Of a stretch of DNA of 11,292 nucleotides, positions 1 through 5,661 are shown piece by piece. The stretch is from Erythrobacteraceae bacterium CCH12-C2 (lineage in GTDB: Bacteria; Pseudomonadota; Alphaproteobacteria; Sphingomonadales; Sphingomonadaceae). The notes under the pieces were generated by a model. That model did not search any database, was not told the origin of the DNA, and worked only from the letters and a program-made list of their open reading frames with translations. The stretch is taken from positions 1-11,292 of the forward strand of contig LSKF01000145.1 of assembly GCA_001556995.1 (NCBI GenBank), given 5' to 3'. Within the stretch, counting starts at the first letter, position 1, and each line of letters opens with the position of its first letter. The translations under genes and the position numbers were made by a program.

Positions 1-404
1 AAACCCGGCTACGCGCCGGCCAGCATCATGCGGCCTTCACCGGATGGATACGCAAAACCTACTCCAACGCATCGAGTACAAGCTGGCACGCGCAGTTCTG
101 CTGCCCCACCAGCGCGTGATTTAGAGGGCGTAGACTTTCATCACAAACGCGAGATGAACGTACCCGGCTAAGGTCGAGACATAGGTCAAGCCCGAGACTC
201 ACGTTTGGTTGGGTCCCGTTCCATGGAACCGGCGGTACACGTGACTCAGCCGGTAGGGTGCCGCCTTGTCACTGGTCGTGGTGCGTGCCGGCTTGCCACG
301 GATCGCCCTTGCGAAGCCGAGATCACGCATCCTCCGCTCCACCGCGCGGCAGGCAATGGCGTGTTTTTCCACGCGGCATCTGGCGCCAGACCTTGCAGAT
401 GCCT
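1..404 (-). pseudogene. Decayed IS3-family transposase orfB fragment
   Basis: Read on the minus strand, 370 to 199 encodes a stretch resembling the region just before the integrase core of IS3-family OrfB: AVERRMRDLGF, then RGKPARTTTSDKAAP, then HGTGPNQT. At 198-196 a TGA replaces the usual Trp of PNQTW. The same frame then continues as VSGLTYVSTLAGYVHLAFVM and SRTARAS, matching the 'DLTYVSTWAGFVYVAFVID...SRTARAS' part of the family core. More stops follow near 135 and 55. Upstream, the homology changes frame: 'KVWRQM' is readable around 375-395, next to a TAA where a Tyr codon is expected. At least three stops and one frameshift make it non-functional. It is cut at about 404-406 by the IS5-family element and leaves the window at position 1. 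The family call comes from remembered motifs, without alignment. Confidence 0.75.
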
Positions 405-420
405 TAGTTTCTGTGGACAT

Positions 421-858
421 TTATCGCAACCAAAGGACGATGGCGGCGATGGTGACGACGGCGAGATAGTTGCGAGCGGTCTTTTCGAAGCGGGTGGCGA
501 CGCGCCTGAACTGCTTGAGACGCGAGAAGCAGCATTCGACGAGGTGGCGCTGGGCGTAGAGATGCTTGTCTAGCGGGTATTTGAACGTGCGCGACGGAGT
601 GTTGGGGATGACGGCGACAGCGCCCTTGGCGGCGATGGCTTGGCGGAGGTGATCGGCGTCGTACGCCGTGTCGGCCATCACGACCTGCGCGGGCAGTTCC
701 TCGATCAATGCACCTGCCTGGGGAGCATCGCCGCAGTGGCCGCCGGTAAGGGCAAGCCGGACCGGACAGCCCAAGCCTCTAACCGCCATGTGGATCTTGG
801 TGCTCAGCCCACCTCGTGACCGACCAAGGGCCTGATCTTCAGGCCCCCTTTTTGGCAC
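421..858 (-). CDS. IS5-family transposase OrfB (C-terminal part)
   Basis: This is the second half of the IS427-group transposase. It reads 'EDQALGRSRGGLSTKIHMAV', then 'VVMADTAYDADHLRQAI' with the second catalytic Asp, then 'HLVECCFSRLKQFRRVATRF' with the catalytic Glu, and ends AIVLWLR. Joined to OrfA across the A5G5 tract, it gives one continuous family-length protein with no gap or repeat. The frame is open from a GTG at 858, but independent translation is not suggested by any clear ribosome site. It is more likely expressed as an OrfA-OrfB fusion. OrfB lies +1 relative to OrfA. No internal stop is seen, so the element could still be active if the frameshift works. Confidence 0.8.
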   Translation of the reverse strand: MPKRGPEDQALGRSRGGLSTKIHMAVRGLGCPVRLALTGGHCGDAPQAGALIEELPAQVVMADTAYDADHLRQAIAAKGAVAVIPNTPSRTFKYPLDKHLYAQRHLVECCFSRLKQFRRVATRFEKTARNYLAVVTIAAIVLWLR

Positions 859-1183
859 CCGCCGCGTGTTGGTGGGCGCGAACGACGGTTGAGTCGACGA
901 TCAGATACTCGAAGTCCGGGTCATCGGACATCGCATCGAACATGCGCCACCAGACCCCCTTGGCGCTCCACCTGCTGAACCGGCGGAACACGCTGTTCCA
1001 GTCGCCAAAGACCTCGGGAAGATCGCGCCAGGGAGAACCGGTGAGCACAATCCATAGCACGCCCTCAACAAACATCCGATTGTCGCGGCCCGTCGAGCCA
1101 CGCTGATCCGATCGTCCGATAATAAACGGTGCCATCCGCGCCCAAGCCACGTCGCTGAGCACCAGCCGATCCAGAACACCCAA
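839..1183 (-). CDS. IS5-family transposase OrfA (N-terminal part)
   Basis: This is the first half of a DDE transposase of the IS427 group. The protein contains 'GRDNRMFVEGVLWIVLTGSP', 'DLPEVFGDWNSVFRRFSRW' and 'YLIVDSTVVRAHQHAAGAKK'; the Asp of VDST is the first catalytic acidic residue. The chosen start is a TTG at 1183, because a GGAGG (complement of 1189-1193) lies 5 nt upstream and the protein then begins M-GVLDRLVLSD, the family's usual N-terminus. The frame is open further, to 1237, but that would run into the terminal repeat. The frame stops at 839-841, just after an A5G5 run (minus strand, 844-853). The second half continues in the other frame from 858. Full transposase probably needs a ribosomal frameshift at that run; the alternative is a frame-breaking mutation. 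Confidence 0.8.
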   Translation of the reverse strand: MGVLDRLVLSDVAWARMAPFIIGRSDQRGSTGRDNRMFVEGVLWIVLTGSPWRDLPEVFGDWNSVFRRFSRWSAKGVWWRMFDAMSDDPDFEYLIVDSTVVRAHQHAAGAKKGA

Positions 1184-1253
1184 GGCAACCTCCAAAAGTA
1201 ACCTTGAATCAGATTTCAGTGCAAATGTGAATCCCAAGAGTCCACACTACCTA

Positions 1254-2255
1254 GGGCGTTTTTCGATCATTCCGGGTCATATCCGCAAGAGCTGAAGTAG
1301 TTGGCGCATTCGGAGGGGTGGAAGATGTCGACGAGCTTCCCGATGAGATCCCACAGGCCGCCGACGGTTCGCTCACCGATTTTGCGGAGCATGGCCTTGA
1401 GGCGGGAGAAGGCCTTTTCGATCGGATTGAAGTCGGGGCTGTAGGGCGGCAGGAAGCGCAACCTTGCCCCCGCCGCCTCGATCCGGTCACGGACCGAAGC
1501 GCGCTTATGTCTAGACAGGTTGTCCATGATCACAACGTCGCCAGGCCGCAACTCCGGCACTAGCACCTTGGACACATAGGCCTCGAACCAGTCCCCGTTG
1601 ATCGGGCCGTCGAGCACCATCGGCGCGGCCATGCCGGTCATGCGCAGGCCCGCCACCAGAGTGGTGGTTTTGCGGTGACCGTGAGGAAAGCCCATCCGCA
1701 AGCGCTCGCCCTTCAGGCAGCGGCCATGGCTGCGGGTCATGTTGGTAGCGGTCCAGGTCTCATCGATGAATACGAGACGCACAGGCTCCAGATCGATCTG
1801 GCCTTCGAACCATTCATGACGCTGCTTCAGGACGTCGGGTCGGTCTTGCTCGATAGCATGGCCAGGCTTTTTTTACGCGTCATGCCCCGGCGCACGAAAA
1901 AGCGATGCAGTCCGGCGACAGAGACCACCAAACCCATCTCGACCAGGGCCAGACGCAACTCCTCAAGTTAGATGTCCTTGCGTGACTCCCAAAGCACCAG
2001 GATGTCGGCTGCTCGCTCCTCGATCCGCCGGGAACGCATATCACCACCGTGTGACCTGGGAGCAAAACTGCCGGTTGCACGGCGCTGGCCGAACCAGCGG
2101 ATCGCTTTCGATGGCGCAATGCCAAACCGAACCGCCGCTGCGCGACAACCTAACCACTCATCAATCGCCGCCAAGACGCGAACCCGCAAATCCATCGAAA
2201 GAGCCATCCAGGCCGGCCTCCTTCACCAGCATGGATTCTGATGATGTGGACGCCC
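1254..2255 (-). mobile_element. IS630-family insertion sequence (damaged)
   Basis: This element is about 1.0 kb, normal for IS630-family elements, and encodes a Tc1/mariner-like DDE transposase on the minus strand. The left end is TA followed by GGGCGTTTTTCGATCATT. The right end, read inward on the minus strand, contains GGGCGTCCACATCATCAGAA. The two share GGGCGT and a nearby ATCAT, so the repeat is imperfect. IS630 elements insert at TA. TA is present on the left (1252-1253, shared with the IS5 element) but absent on the right, where IS1111-group sequence follows directly. The right boundary is therefore approximate. Confidence 0.65.
1267..2207 (-). pseudogene. IS630-family transposase, nonsense codon plus frame change
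   Basis: The N-terminal part (2207-1971) starts MALSMDLRVRVLAAID and contains the helix-turn-helix region typical of IS630, 'AAAVRFGIAPSKAIRWF'. A TAA at 1970-1968 stands where the family normally has Thr (DIT-LEELR). After it the same frame continues LEELRLALVEMGLVVSV up to RGMTRKK. At an A7 run (minus strand) the coding frame then moves by -1, to [20 protein letters not shown]. It then runs through [20 protein letters not shown] and [17 protein letters not shown], which carry the Asp-Asp-Glu triad, to the stop at 1267. The A7 frame change could be programmed -1 frameshifting, which occurs in this family. The TAA is a real lesion, so the copy is probably inactive. An ATG at 1782 opens the C-terminal half, but a half protein is unlikely to work. 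Confidence 0.8.
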
Positions 2256-2257
2256 CC
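2244..2257 (-). repeat. 14-bp inverted repeat, left copy
   Basis: Positions 2244-2257 read ATGTGGACGCCCCC, the exact reverse complement of 3563-3576. The copy lies across the right end of the IS630 element and immediately left of the IS1111-group element. Beyond the 14 bp, both copies are followed inward by GAATC after a short gap. Confidence 0.7.
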
Positions 2258-2315
2258 GCACTGACCGGCAGTTGCTATGCGGCTGGTTTCTACAGCAGGA
2301 AGAGGAGCGTTCACG

Positions 2316-3335
2316 ATGATTACGACTATTGGATTGGATCTGGCGAAGAGCGTATTTCAGGCTCACGGTATCGACGAGAGCGGTGTCACGGTGCTGGTGA
2401 AGAAGCTGCACCGCAAACAGATGCTGCCTTTCTTCTCGAAGCTGCCGCCTTGCCTGATCGCGGTGGAGGCGTGCGGAACGGCGCACTATTGGGCCCGCAC
2501 GCTTTCCGCGATGGGCCACGAGGTCCGCCTGATTCCGCCATCTTATGTCAAAGCCTTTGTGAAGCACGGCAAGAGCGACGCGCTTGATGCCGAGGCGATT
2601 TGCGAAGCGGCGCAGCGCCCCACCATGCGGTTCGTGCCGATTAAGACGGTCCAGCAGCAGGGCATTCTCATGACCCATGGCGCCCGGTCCCTACTCGTGC
2701 GCCAGCGCACCATGCTTGCCAATGCCCTGCGCGCGCATCTGGCGGAACTGGGCTTCGTCGCCAACCCCGGTATCGCCAACCTGGCAAAGCTGGCCGATCA
2801 AGTGATGGCCGACAAGGCGGCGCTGCCGTCCGATGCCCGAGCAGCGCTCGAGATGCTGATCCGCCAGATTATGGCAGTCAGCGGCGAGGTTGCTATGCTC
2901 GACCAACAACTCATGGCGTGGCACGCCGAAAGCGAAGCCAGTCGCAGGCTTGCGGCGATCCCCGGTCTCGGGATCATTACAGCGATGGCCATTGCTGCGA
3001 CTGTGACCGATGCGGAGCAGTTCTCCTCGGGCCGGCAGTTCGCAGCATGGCTCGGACTGACACCGCAGCAGCATTACACTGGCGGCAAAACCAGACTTGG
3101 CGGCATCTCCAAGCAGGGCGACCGATACCTGCGCCGATTGCTCGTGGTCGGGGCCACCGCAGTCATGCGCCACGTCAAAGATAAGCCCACGCCGATGGCG
3201 AACTGGATCAGGAAGCTCTCCGAGAAAAAGCCTTTCCGGCTCGTCTCGGTGGCGCTTGCCAACAAACTCGCCCGGATCGCTTGGGTCGTGCTGACCCGCA
3301 AGGAGGCCTATCACCCCTACGCGCATCTGACCTGA
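2316..3335 (+). CDS. IS1111-group DEDD transposase
   Basis: A 339-aa transposase of the normal length. The N-terminal RuvC-like domain carries the four acidic residues D8 (IGLDLAK), E51 (AVEACG), D88 and D91 (KSDALDAEA). The C-terminal Transposase_20 domain reads LAAIPGLGIITA, then FAAWLGLTPQQ, then GGISKQGDRYLRR, whose Ser is the expected nucleophile. The end, RLVSVALANKLARIAWVVL, is a very common tail in the group. The frame is open from ATG 2277, but I take ATG 2316: it gives the canonical start M-ITTIGLDLAK and is preceded by AGGAAGAGGAG at 2297-2307. There are no internal stops, so it appears functional and could be the only fully intact transposase gene here. It shares no operon with its neighbours. 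Confidence 0.93.
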   Translation: MITTIGLDLAKSVFQAHGIDESGVTVLVKKLHRKQMLPFFSKLPPCLIAVEACGTAHYWARTLSAMGHEVRLIPPSYVKAFVKHGKSDALDAEAICEAAQRPTMRFVPIKTVQQQGILMTHGARSLLVRQRTMLANALRAHLAELGFVANPGIANLAKLADQVMADKAALPSDARAALEMLIRQIMAVSGEVAMLDQQLMAWHAESEASRRLAAIPGLGIITAMAIAATVTDAEQFSSGRQFAAWLGLTPQQHYTGGKTRLGGISKQGDRYLRRLLVVGATAVMRHVKDKPTPMANWIRKLSEKKPFRLVSVALANKLARIAWVVLTRKEAYHPYAHLT

Positions 3336-3493
3336 TCGCGCCAGGTCACCCGAAATGGTAATGGCAGTCGATGATGAGTGAAGATCGAGCCAATGGTGAG
3401 ACCAACCCGTCTGATTCAATGCGCTTCAAAGCGCGGGAGCCTGTTTAGGGACCTCGCCGGCGGATTTCGATCAGGGCCAGCGGCAGTAAGAAT
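3336..3493 (+). ncRNA. Candidate seekRNA (bridge RNA) region of the IS1111-group element
   Basis: IS1111-group elements are known to encode their target-guiding RNA between the transposase stop and the right end. This interval is in that place and has no convincing ORF. It contains a short perfect hairpin, GCGCTT-CA-AAGCGC, at 3421-3434. The RNA boundaries, fold and guide loops cannot be determined by eye. The call rests on position and element type rather than on a recognised RNA motif. Confidence 0.4.
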
Positions 3494-3515
3494 GCCGCAC
3501 AAAGAGGCCGGACAT

Positions 3516-4001
3516 ATGAAAGCATCCGATCAAACCCGTCCCGACAACAATGCCTTTGCCAAGGGGGCGTCCACATATGAATCACAAATCAGCCGCCATG
3601 GAAATCCCCTTCCGATTCATCTCGGTCGAAAACCGCTCTAAAGCGCGCAGTTCCCGGCGAACACGCTGGCGACCTCAGGCTCGGGTGCCAATTCACGGTG
3701 GGCCCGCGCCGAAAGGCGTTACTGCCGCCGCCCATCCGGCCTAGATCGAGTCGTGCGCTAGACGGACGAACGCTTCTGCGCCGGACCAAAGAACGGCGTG
3801 GGGAAAGCGCCGCAAGCGCTACGCTCTTGTCACCATGTGCCGCAATACGACGCCCATCACTCCCATCTGCGAGCGCCGGCACGAAGCGAAGTCCGGCGAC
3901 AACATGGGTGGTTCGCTGCCGTCCGGCATCGCCGATTCTGTTGGAGTGCCCGTCAAACCCAGCCATGGCCGTTCCGGGGCCGTCCACCCAAGCATGATAT
4001 A
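3516..4001. other. About 490 bp with no convincing gene
   Basis: Short frames exist here, for example a 64-codon frame from ATG 3550 and a 132-codon frame on the minus strand ending at 3589. Their translations are rich in Arg, Ala, Pro and Ser and match no family I know, which is typical of chance frames in GC-rich DNA. The only clear structure is the right copy of the 14-bp inverted repeat at 3563-3576. The stretch is probably remnant sequence between mobile elements. Confidence 0.5.
3563..3576 (+). repeat. 14-bp inverted repeat, right copy
   Basis: GGGGGCGTCCACAT is exactly inverted relative to 2244-2257. The pair brackets the IS1111-group element. It begins with the GGGCGT also seen at the IS630 left end (1254-1259), so it may be a leftover IS630-type terminus. 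Confidence 0.7.
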
Positions 4002-4118
4002 GTGAGCTGGCGCGTCATCGACGATTGGCCAGCGAAGAACCAAGTTACCGATGCCGAATTTGCTGTGTTCGAAGCATGGTTTGGCGACGTTTTTGACGAG
4101 CTATTCGGCCCGGCCTGA
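4002..4118 (+). CDS. Very small acidic ORF, unknown function
   Basis: A 38-codon frame from GTG 4002 encodes WRVIDDWPAKNQ, then VTDAEFAVFEAWFGDVFDEL, then FGPA and the stop. The composition is unlike the surrounding Arg/Pro-rich chance frames: it is acidic and aromatic, with an amphipathic helical pattern, which suggests either a real small protein or the surviving C-terminus of a larger one. The frame is open upstream to 3798, but those residues look like noise. No good ribosome site precedes the GTG. It lies about 100 bp before the recombinase remnant, and similar short acidic proteins may accompany such recombinases; I cannot confirm this. No function is assigned. Confidence 0.35.
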   Translation: MSWRVIDDWPAKNQVTDAEFAVFEAWFGDVFDELFGPA

Positions 4119-4220
4119 CCACTCATGAGCCCGTCTTTTGCTTCTGGAACTCATGCACTTAGTGCCTCAACGGAGTATATGGGGCACAGTCAAGGCTGTG
4201 ACATGCGGGCTTCATGAACA

Positions 4221-4403
4221 CGGCAGTCATACCGCCGTGACCATTTCTGCGCGCTGGCACAGCAAGTCGAGGTCAATGACGGCGAGGTCCGCATCATGGG
4301 ATCGAAGTCCGATCTATTGAGGGCACTTGCCGCCGCAGGCGATTCGGGAACACCGCCGGGCGCAGTGCCCAGCTTTATTCCAAGGTGGTGGAGCAGGATG
4401 TAA
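4221..4403 (+). pseudogene. C-terminal remnant of a serine-recombinase-like protein
   Basis: In this frame the reading is ALAQQVEVNDGEVRIMGSKS, then DLLRALAA, then a Gly/Pro/Ser-rich tail VPSFIPRWWSRM and TAA at 4401-4403. 'V.V.DGEVRIMGSKS.LLR.L' followed by '...VPSF.PKW' is the C-terminal signature I associate with large alphaproteobacterial site-specific recombinases of the resolvase/invertase type. Nothing upstream of about 4221 in this frame looks like the rest of the protein, and there is no start codon with a ribosome site. It is therefore a 5'-truncated remnant of a phage- or island-type integrase. It marks a past integration boundary just left of the metal locus. Confidence 0.55.
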
Positions 4404-4490
4404 ACATGTCTGGCCTCGGTAACCAGAAGAAGTCAGACCGCGCGACCGCTTGCCGCGCCGCTACGGTGCTCATCGATATAATTGGTAAAT

Positions 4491-4530
4491 GAGGTCGCCG
4501 TTGTCCGGGTAACCGAGCGACGGCGACCTC
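4491..4530. terminator. Stem-loop, likely terminator of the Cys-rich protein gene
   Basis: GAGGTCGCCGT (4491-4501) and ACGGCGACCTC (4520-4530) form a perfect 11-bp stem with an 18-nt loop. It begins 8 nt after the minus-strand gene ends. Read on the minus strand, the stem is followed by CATTTACCAATTAT, which is T-containing but not a clean T run. It may also stop transcription arriving from the left on the plus strand. Confidence 0.55.
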
Positions 4531-4537
4531 GGCTGGA

Positions 4538-4873
4538 TCAGGAAGCTGCGATCATCTTGCGGCATTCCTCGGCACATTTGCGGCATGCAGCTGCACAAGC
4601 CTGGCAGTGATCATGAGCATGTTGTCCGCATTCAGCGGCACAGCTTTCGCATACCTCCGCACAAAGCGCACAAAGCTGCTTGGCGAAGCTGCTTTTGCGC
4701 GCGACAAAACTAGCCGCGAGGCGGCAAACGGCTGCGCAATCGAGCGTGAGCTCGATGCATCGCGTCATGGCCTGAACATGATCTGACCTAAGACATGAGA
4801 CTGTGCAAGTATCGCAGGCATCTGCGCAGGCGTTGCATGCGGCAAGGCAATCGAGATGGTTGTTCGACATCAT
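4538..4873 (-). CDS. Four-helix-bundle copper-binding protein (DUF326/Csp-like)
   Basis: A 111-aa protein with 19 cysteines, mostly in C-x2-C and C-x3-C spacing along predicted helices: C9, 13, 16, 20, 23, 27; C39, 46, 50; C68, 71, 75, 78, 82; C90, 93, 97, 100, 104. It also has a small His cluster (H85, H87, H89). This is the pattern of the DUF326 / copper storage protein (Csp) family, in which Cys thiolates line the inside of a four-helix bundle and bind many Cu(I) ions. There is no signal peptide or Tat motif, so it is expected in the cytosol, like Csp3. The start ATG at 4873 has GGAG just upstream and a second ATG follows directly. It is transcribed away from the rest of the locus, from its own MerR-type promoter. 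Metal identity is inferred from the family. Confidence 0.85.
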   Translation of the reverse strand: MMSNNHLDCLAACNACADACDTCTVSCLRSDHVQAMTRCIELTLDCAAVCRLAASFVARKSSFAKQLCALCAEVCESCAAECGQHAHDHCQACAAACRKCAEECRKMIAAS

Positions 4874-4915
4874 CTTTCTCCAAATGAGTTGAGACCTTTG
4901 TCAGGTCGTTTGGCG

Positions 4916-4946
4916 TTCTACGCTCCGGACTACGGTCCCGGGTCAA
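4916..4946 (-). promoter_or_regulatory. MerR-type promoter for the Cys-rich protein gene
   Basis: On the minus strand: -35 TTGACC (4946-4941), a 19-bp spacer, then GTAGAA (4921-4916). The spacer holds GGAC-CGTA-GTCC within CCGGGACCGTAGTCCGG. A long 19-bp spacer with a central dyad is the hallmark of promoters that MerR-family activators untwist. The layout parallels mer operators (TTGAC, a CCGTAC-type dyad, then GTA). The gene starts about 43 nt downstream. Confidence 0.6.
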
Positions 4947-5009
4947 TGTTCGATTTTTGGGAATTTTTTCTGATCGCATTTTGACGAAGATCAATGATCC
5001 AGATTTCCC

Positions 5010-5041
5010 TTGACCTATGACCATGGTCGAAGGTGCATAAG
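5010..5041 (+). promoter_or_regulatory. MerR-type promoter reading rightward
   Basis: On the plus strand: -35 TTGACC (5010-5015), then 19-20 bp, then GCATAA or CATAAG (5035-5041). The spacer carries a strong dyad centred at 5023/5024: ACCT, 2 nt, GACCATGGTC, 2 nt, AGGT (5013-5034). It shares the core TTGACC-N3-GACC-N-T-N-GTC with the leftward promoter at 4916-4946. It points toward the gene at 5189, with a leader of about 145 nt that contains a small palindrome, GATTAA-CGGT-TTAATC (5126-5141). Nothing else recognisable lies in 5042-5188. Confidence 0.6.
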
Positions 5042-5188
5042 CCCGTTCGGTGCTGCGATCAGACATGGACCATGCGCCTTCTCGCCCCGACGTATGTCTG
5101 CCCAAAGTGCTGATTATCTGTGCATGATTAACGGTTTAATCGCTGGCTGCGACAGCGGCGGCGGCCTTTTTTGAAGGAGCAAAGTGAC

Positions 5189-5539
5189 ATGAAGAAAATT
5201 TTCGCATCCCTGCTGATCGGCGCCGCGCTGATCAGCGCTTCACCGTCGATCGCCCAGGGCATGGGGCATAGCTTTTTCATGCGCGGACACGTCGTCGCGA
5301 TGGAGGATACGGGCCCGGTGATCTGCATCGGCAAGGCCGACGGTGCGCAGACCGGTCAGGTTCTGGATGTTTACCGGGTTGAGTACCGGCACGCGCACAG
5401 ACCCGAGCAGACGAGTTACAAGCGGGTGAAGGTTGGCGAGGTCAAGATCACCGAGATCATCGATGATCATTTTGCTCGCACGCAGGTGACTGACGGCAAG
5501 CTCAAGGAGCACGACATCGTCGAGCTCAGCCGCAAATGA
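5189..5539 (+). CDS. Small secreted beta-rich protein, function unknown
   Basis: A 116-aa protein. MKKIFASLLIGAALISASPS followed by IA-Q is a signal peptide with a likely cut after A22, so it should be periplasmic. The mature part reads GHVVAMEDTGPVICIGKADG, then TGQVLDVYRVEY, then KRVKVGEVKITEI, then FARTQVTDGKLKEHDIVELS. Alternating short beta strands with Gly turns and an 'AxxGqvLdVYR...VGeVkI' layout suggest a small SH3-like or FlgT-C-like barrel; that is inference. No Cys/Met metal cluster is seen, apart from C46 and a few His. I chose ATG 5189, preceded by GAAGGAG at 5173-5179; a TTG at 5171 is also in frame but would overlap that ribosome site. It sits directly downstream of the rightward MerR-type promoter and ahead of the regulator gene, with a hairpin after its stop. 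Confidence 0.75.
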   Translation: MKKIFASLLIGAALISASPSIAQGMGHSFFMRGHVVAMEDTGPVICIGKADGAQTGQVLDVYRVEYRHAHRPEQTSYKRVKVGEVKITEIIDDHFARTQVTDGKLKEHDIVELSRK

Positions 5540-5544
5540 GCAGT

Positions 5545-5579
5545 GAGCGGGGCAACGCAGGCCGGCGGCTGCCCCGCTC
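5545..5579 (+). terminator. Hairpin after the secreted protein gene
   Basis: GAGCGGGGCA (5545-5554) and TGCCCCGCTC (5570-5579) form a perfect 10-bp GC-rich stem with a 15-nt loop, starting 5 nt after the stop codon. No T run follows on the plus strand, so it may be a weak or partial terminator, or may protect the mRNA 3' end, rather than a full stop before the regulator gene. Confidence 0.55.
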
Positions 5580-5661
5580 CAGCCCAAGATGGATGCATGG
5601 CCCCAAAGAGACGATGCCTACGGGTCTGGGAACAAGCGAACCCATCTGAAAGGAGCCGCAA

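Larger units (their letters stand above)
407..1251 (-). mobile_element. IS5-family (IS427-group) insertion sequence
   Basis: This is an 845-bp element, the usual size for the IS427 group. It encodes a DDE transposase in two overlapping frames on the minus strand. The imperfect terminal repeats are visible: the left end starts GTTTCTGTGGAC and the right end, read on the minus strand, starts GGTAGTGTGGAC, with 9 of 12 positions identical. Both ends are bordered by TA (405-406 and 1252-1253), consistent with a 2-bp target duplication; the right TA sits inside CTAG. The left flank is the decayed IS3 orfB. The right flank is the first base of the IS630 element, so the TA at 1252-1253 serves both elements. 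Exact ends could shift by a base or two. Confidence 0.8.
2256..3515 (+). mobile_element. IS110-family, IS1111-group insertion sequence
   Basis: This is about 1.26 kb, with an intact DEDD transposase, a ~60-nt left noncoding end and a ~175-nt right noncoding end. That layout is the IS1111 group rather than the IS110 group proper. Subterminal inverted repeats can be traced: 2265-2283 reads CCGGC...TGCGGC, and the complement of 3494-3511 reads CCGGC...TGCGGC, with a 1-nt difference in spacing. No target duplication is seen, as expected for the family. The block 3435-3515, with TTTAGGGACCT, GCCAGCGGCAG and GGCCGGACATATG, resembles right ends I remember from related elements. Exact ends are uncertain by several bases. 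Confidence 0.7.

Noticed and set aside
2691..3419. Long minus-strand frame of 242 codons opposite the IS1111 transposase
   Set aside because: It lies fully opposite a well-supported gene and its translation shows no family motif. Long antisense frames are common in GC-rich DNA.
3550..3744. 64-codon ORF starting near the 14-bp repeat
   Set aside because: After about 20 residues the translation becomes Arg/Pro/Ala-rich noise. No ribosome site or family resemblance.
4788..5105. 105-codon minus-strand frame overlapping the Cys-rich protein and its promoter
   Set aside because: It overlaps a strong gene in another frame and runs across two promoter-like elements.
5126..5141. Small palindrome GATTAA-CGGT-TTAATC as an operator
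   Set aside because: It is perfect but only 6 bp per arm and lies in an untranslated leader. There is nothing to connect it with a known regulator, so it is mentioned only with the promoter.
5590..5661. Possible MerR operator directly before the regulator gene
   Set aside because: Only a loose GGGT...ACCC pair is present, without TTGAC and without a 19-20 bp spacer.
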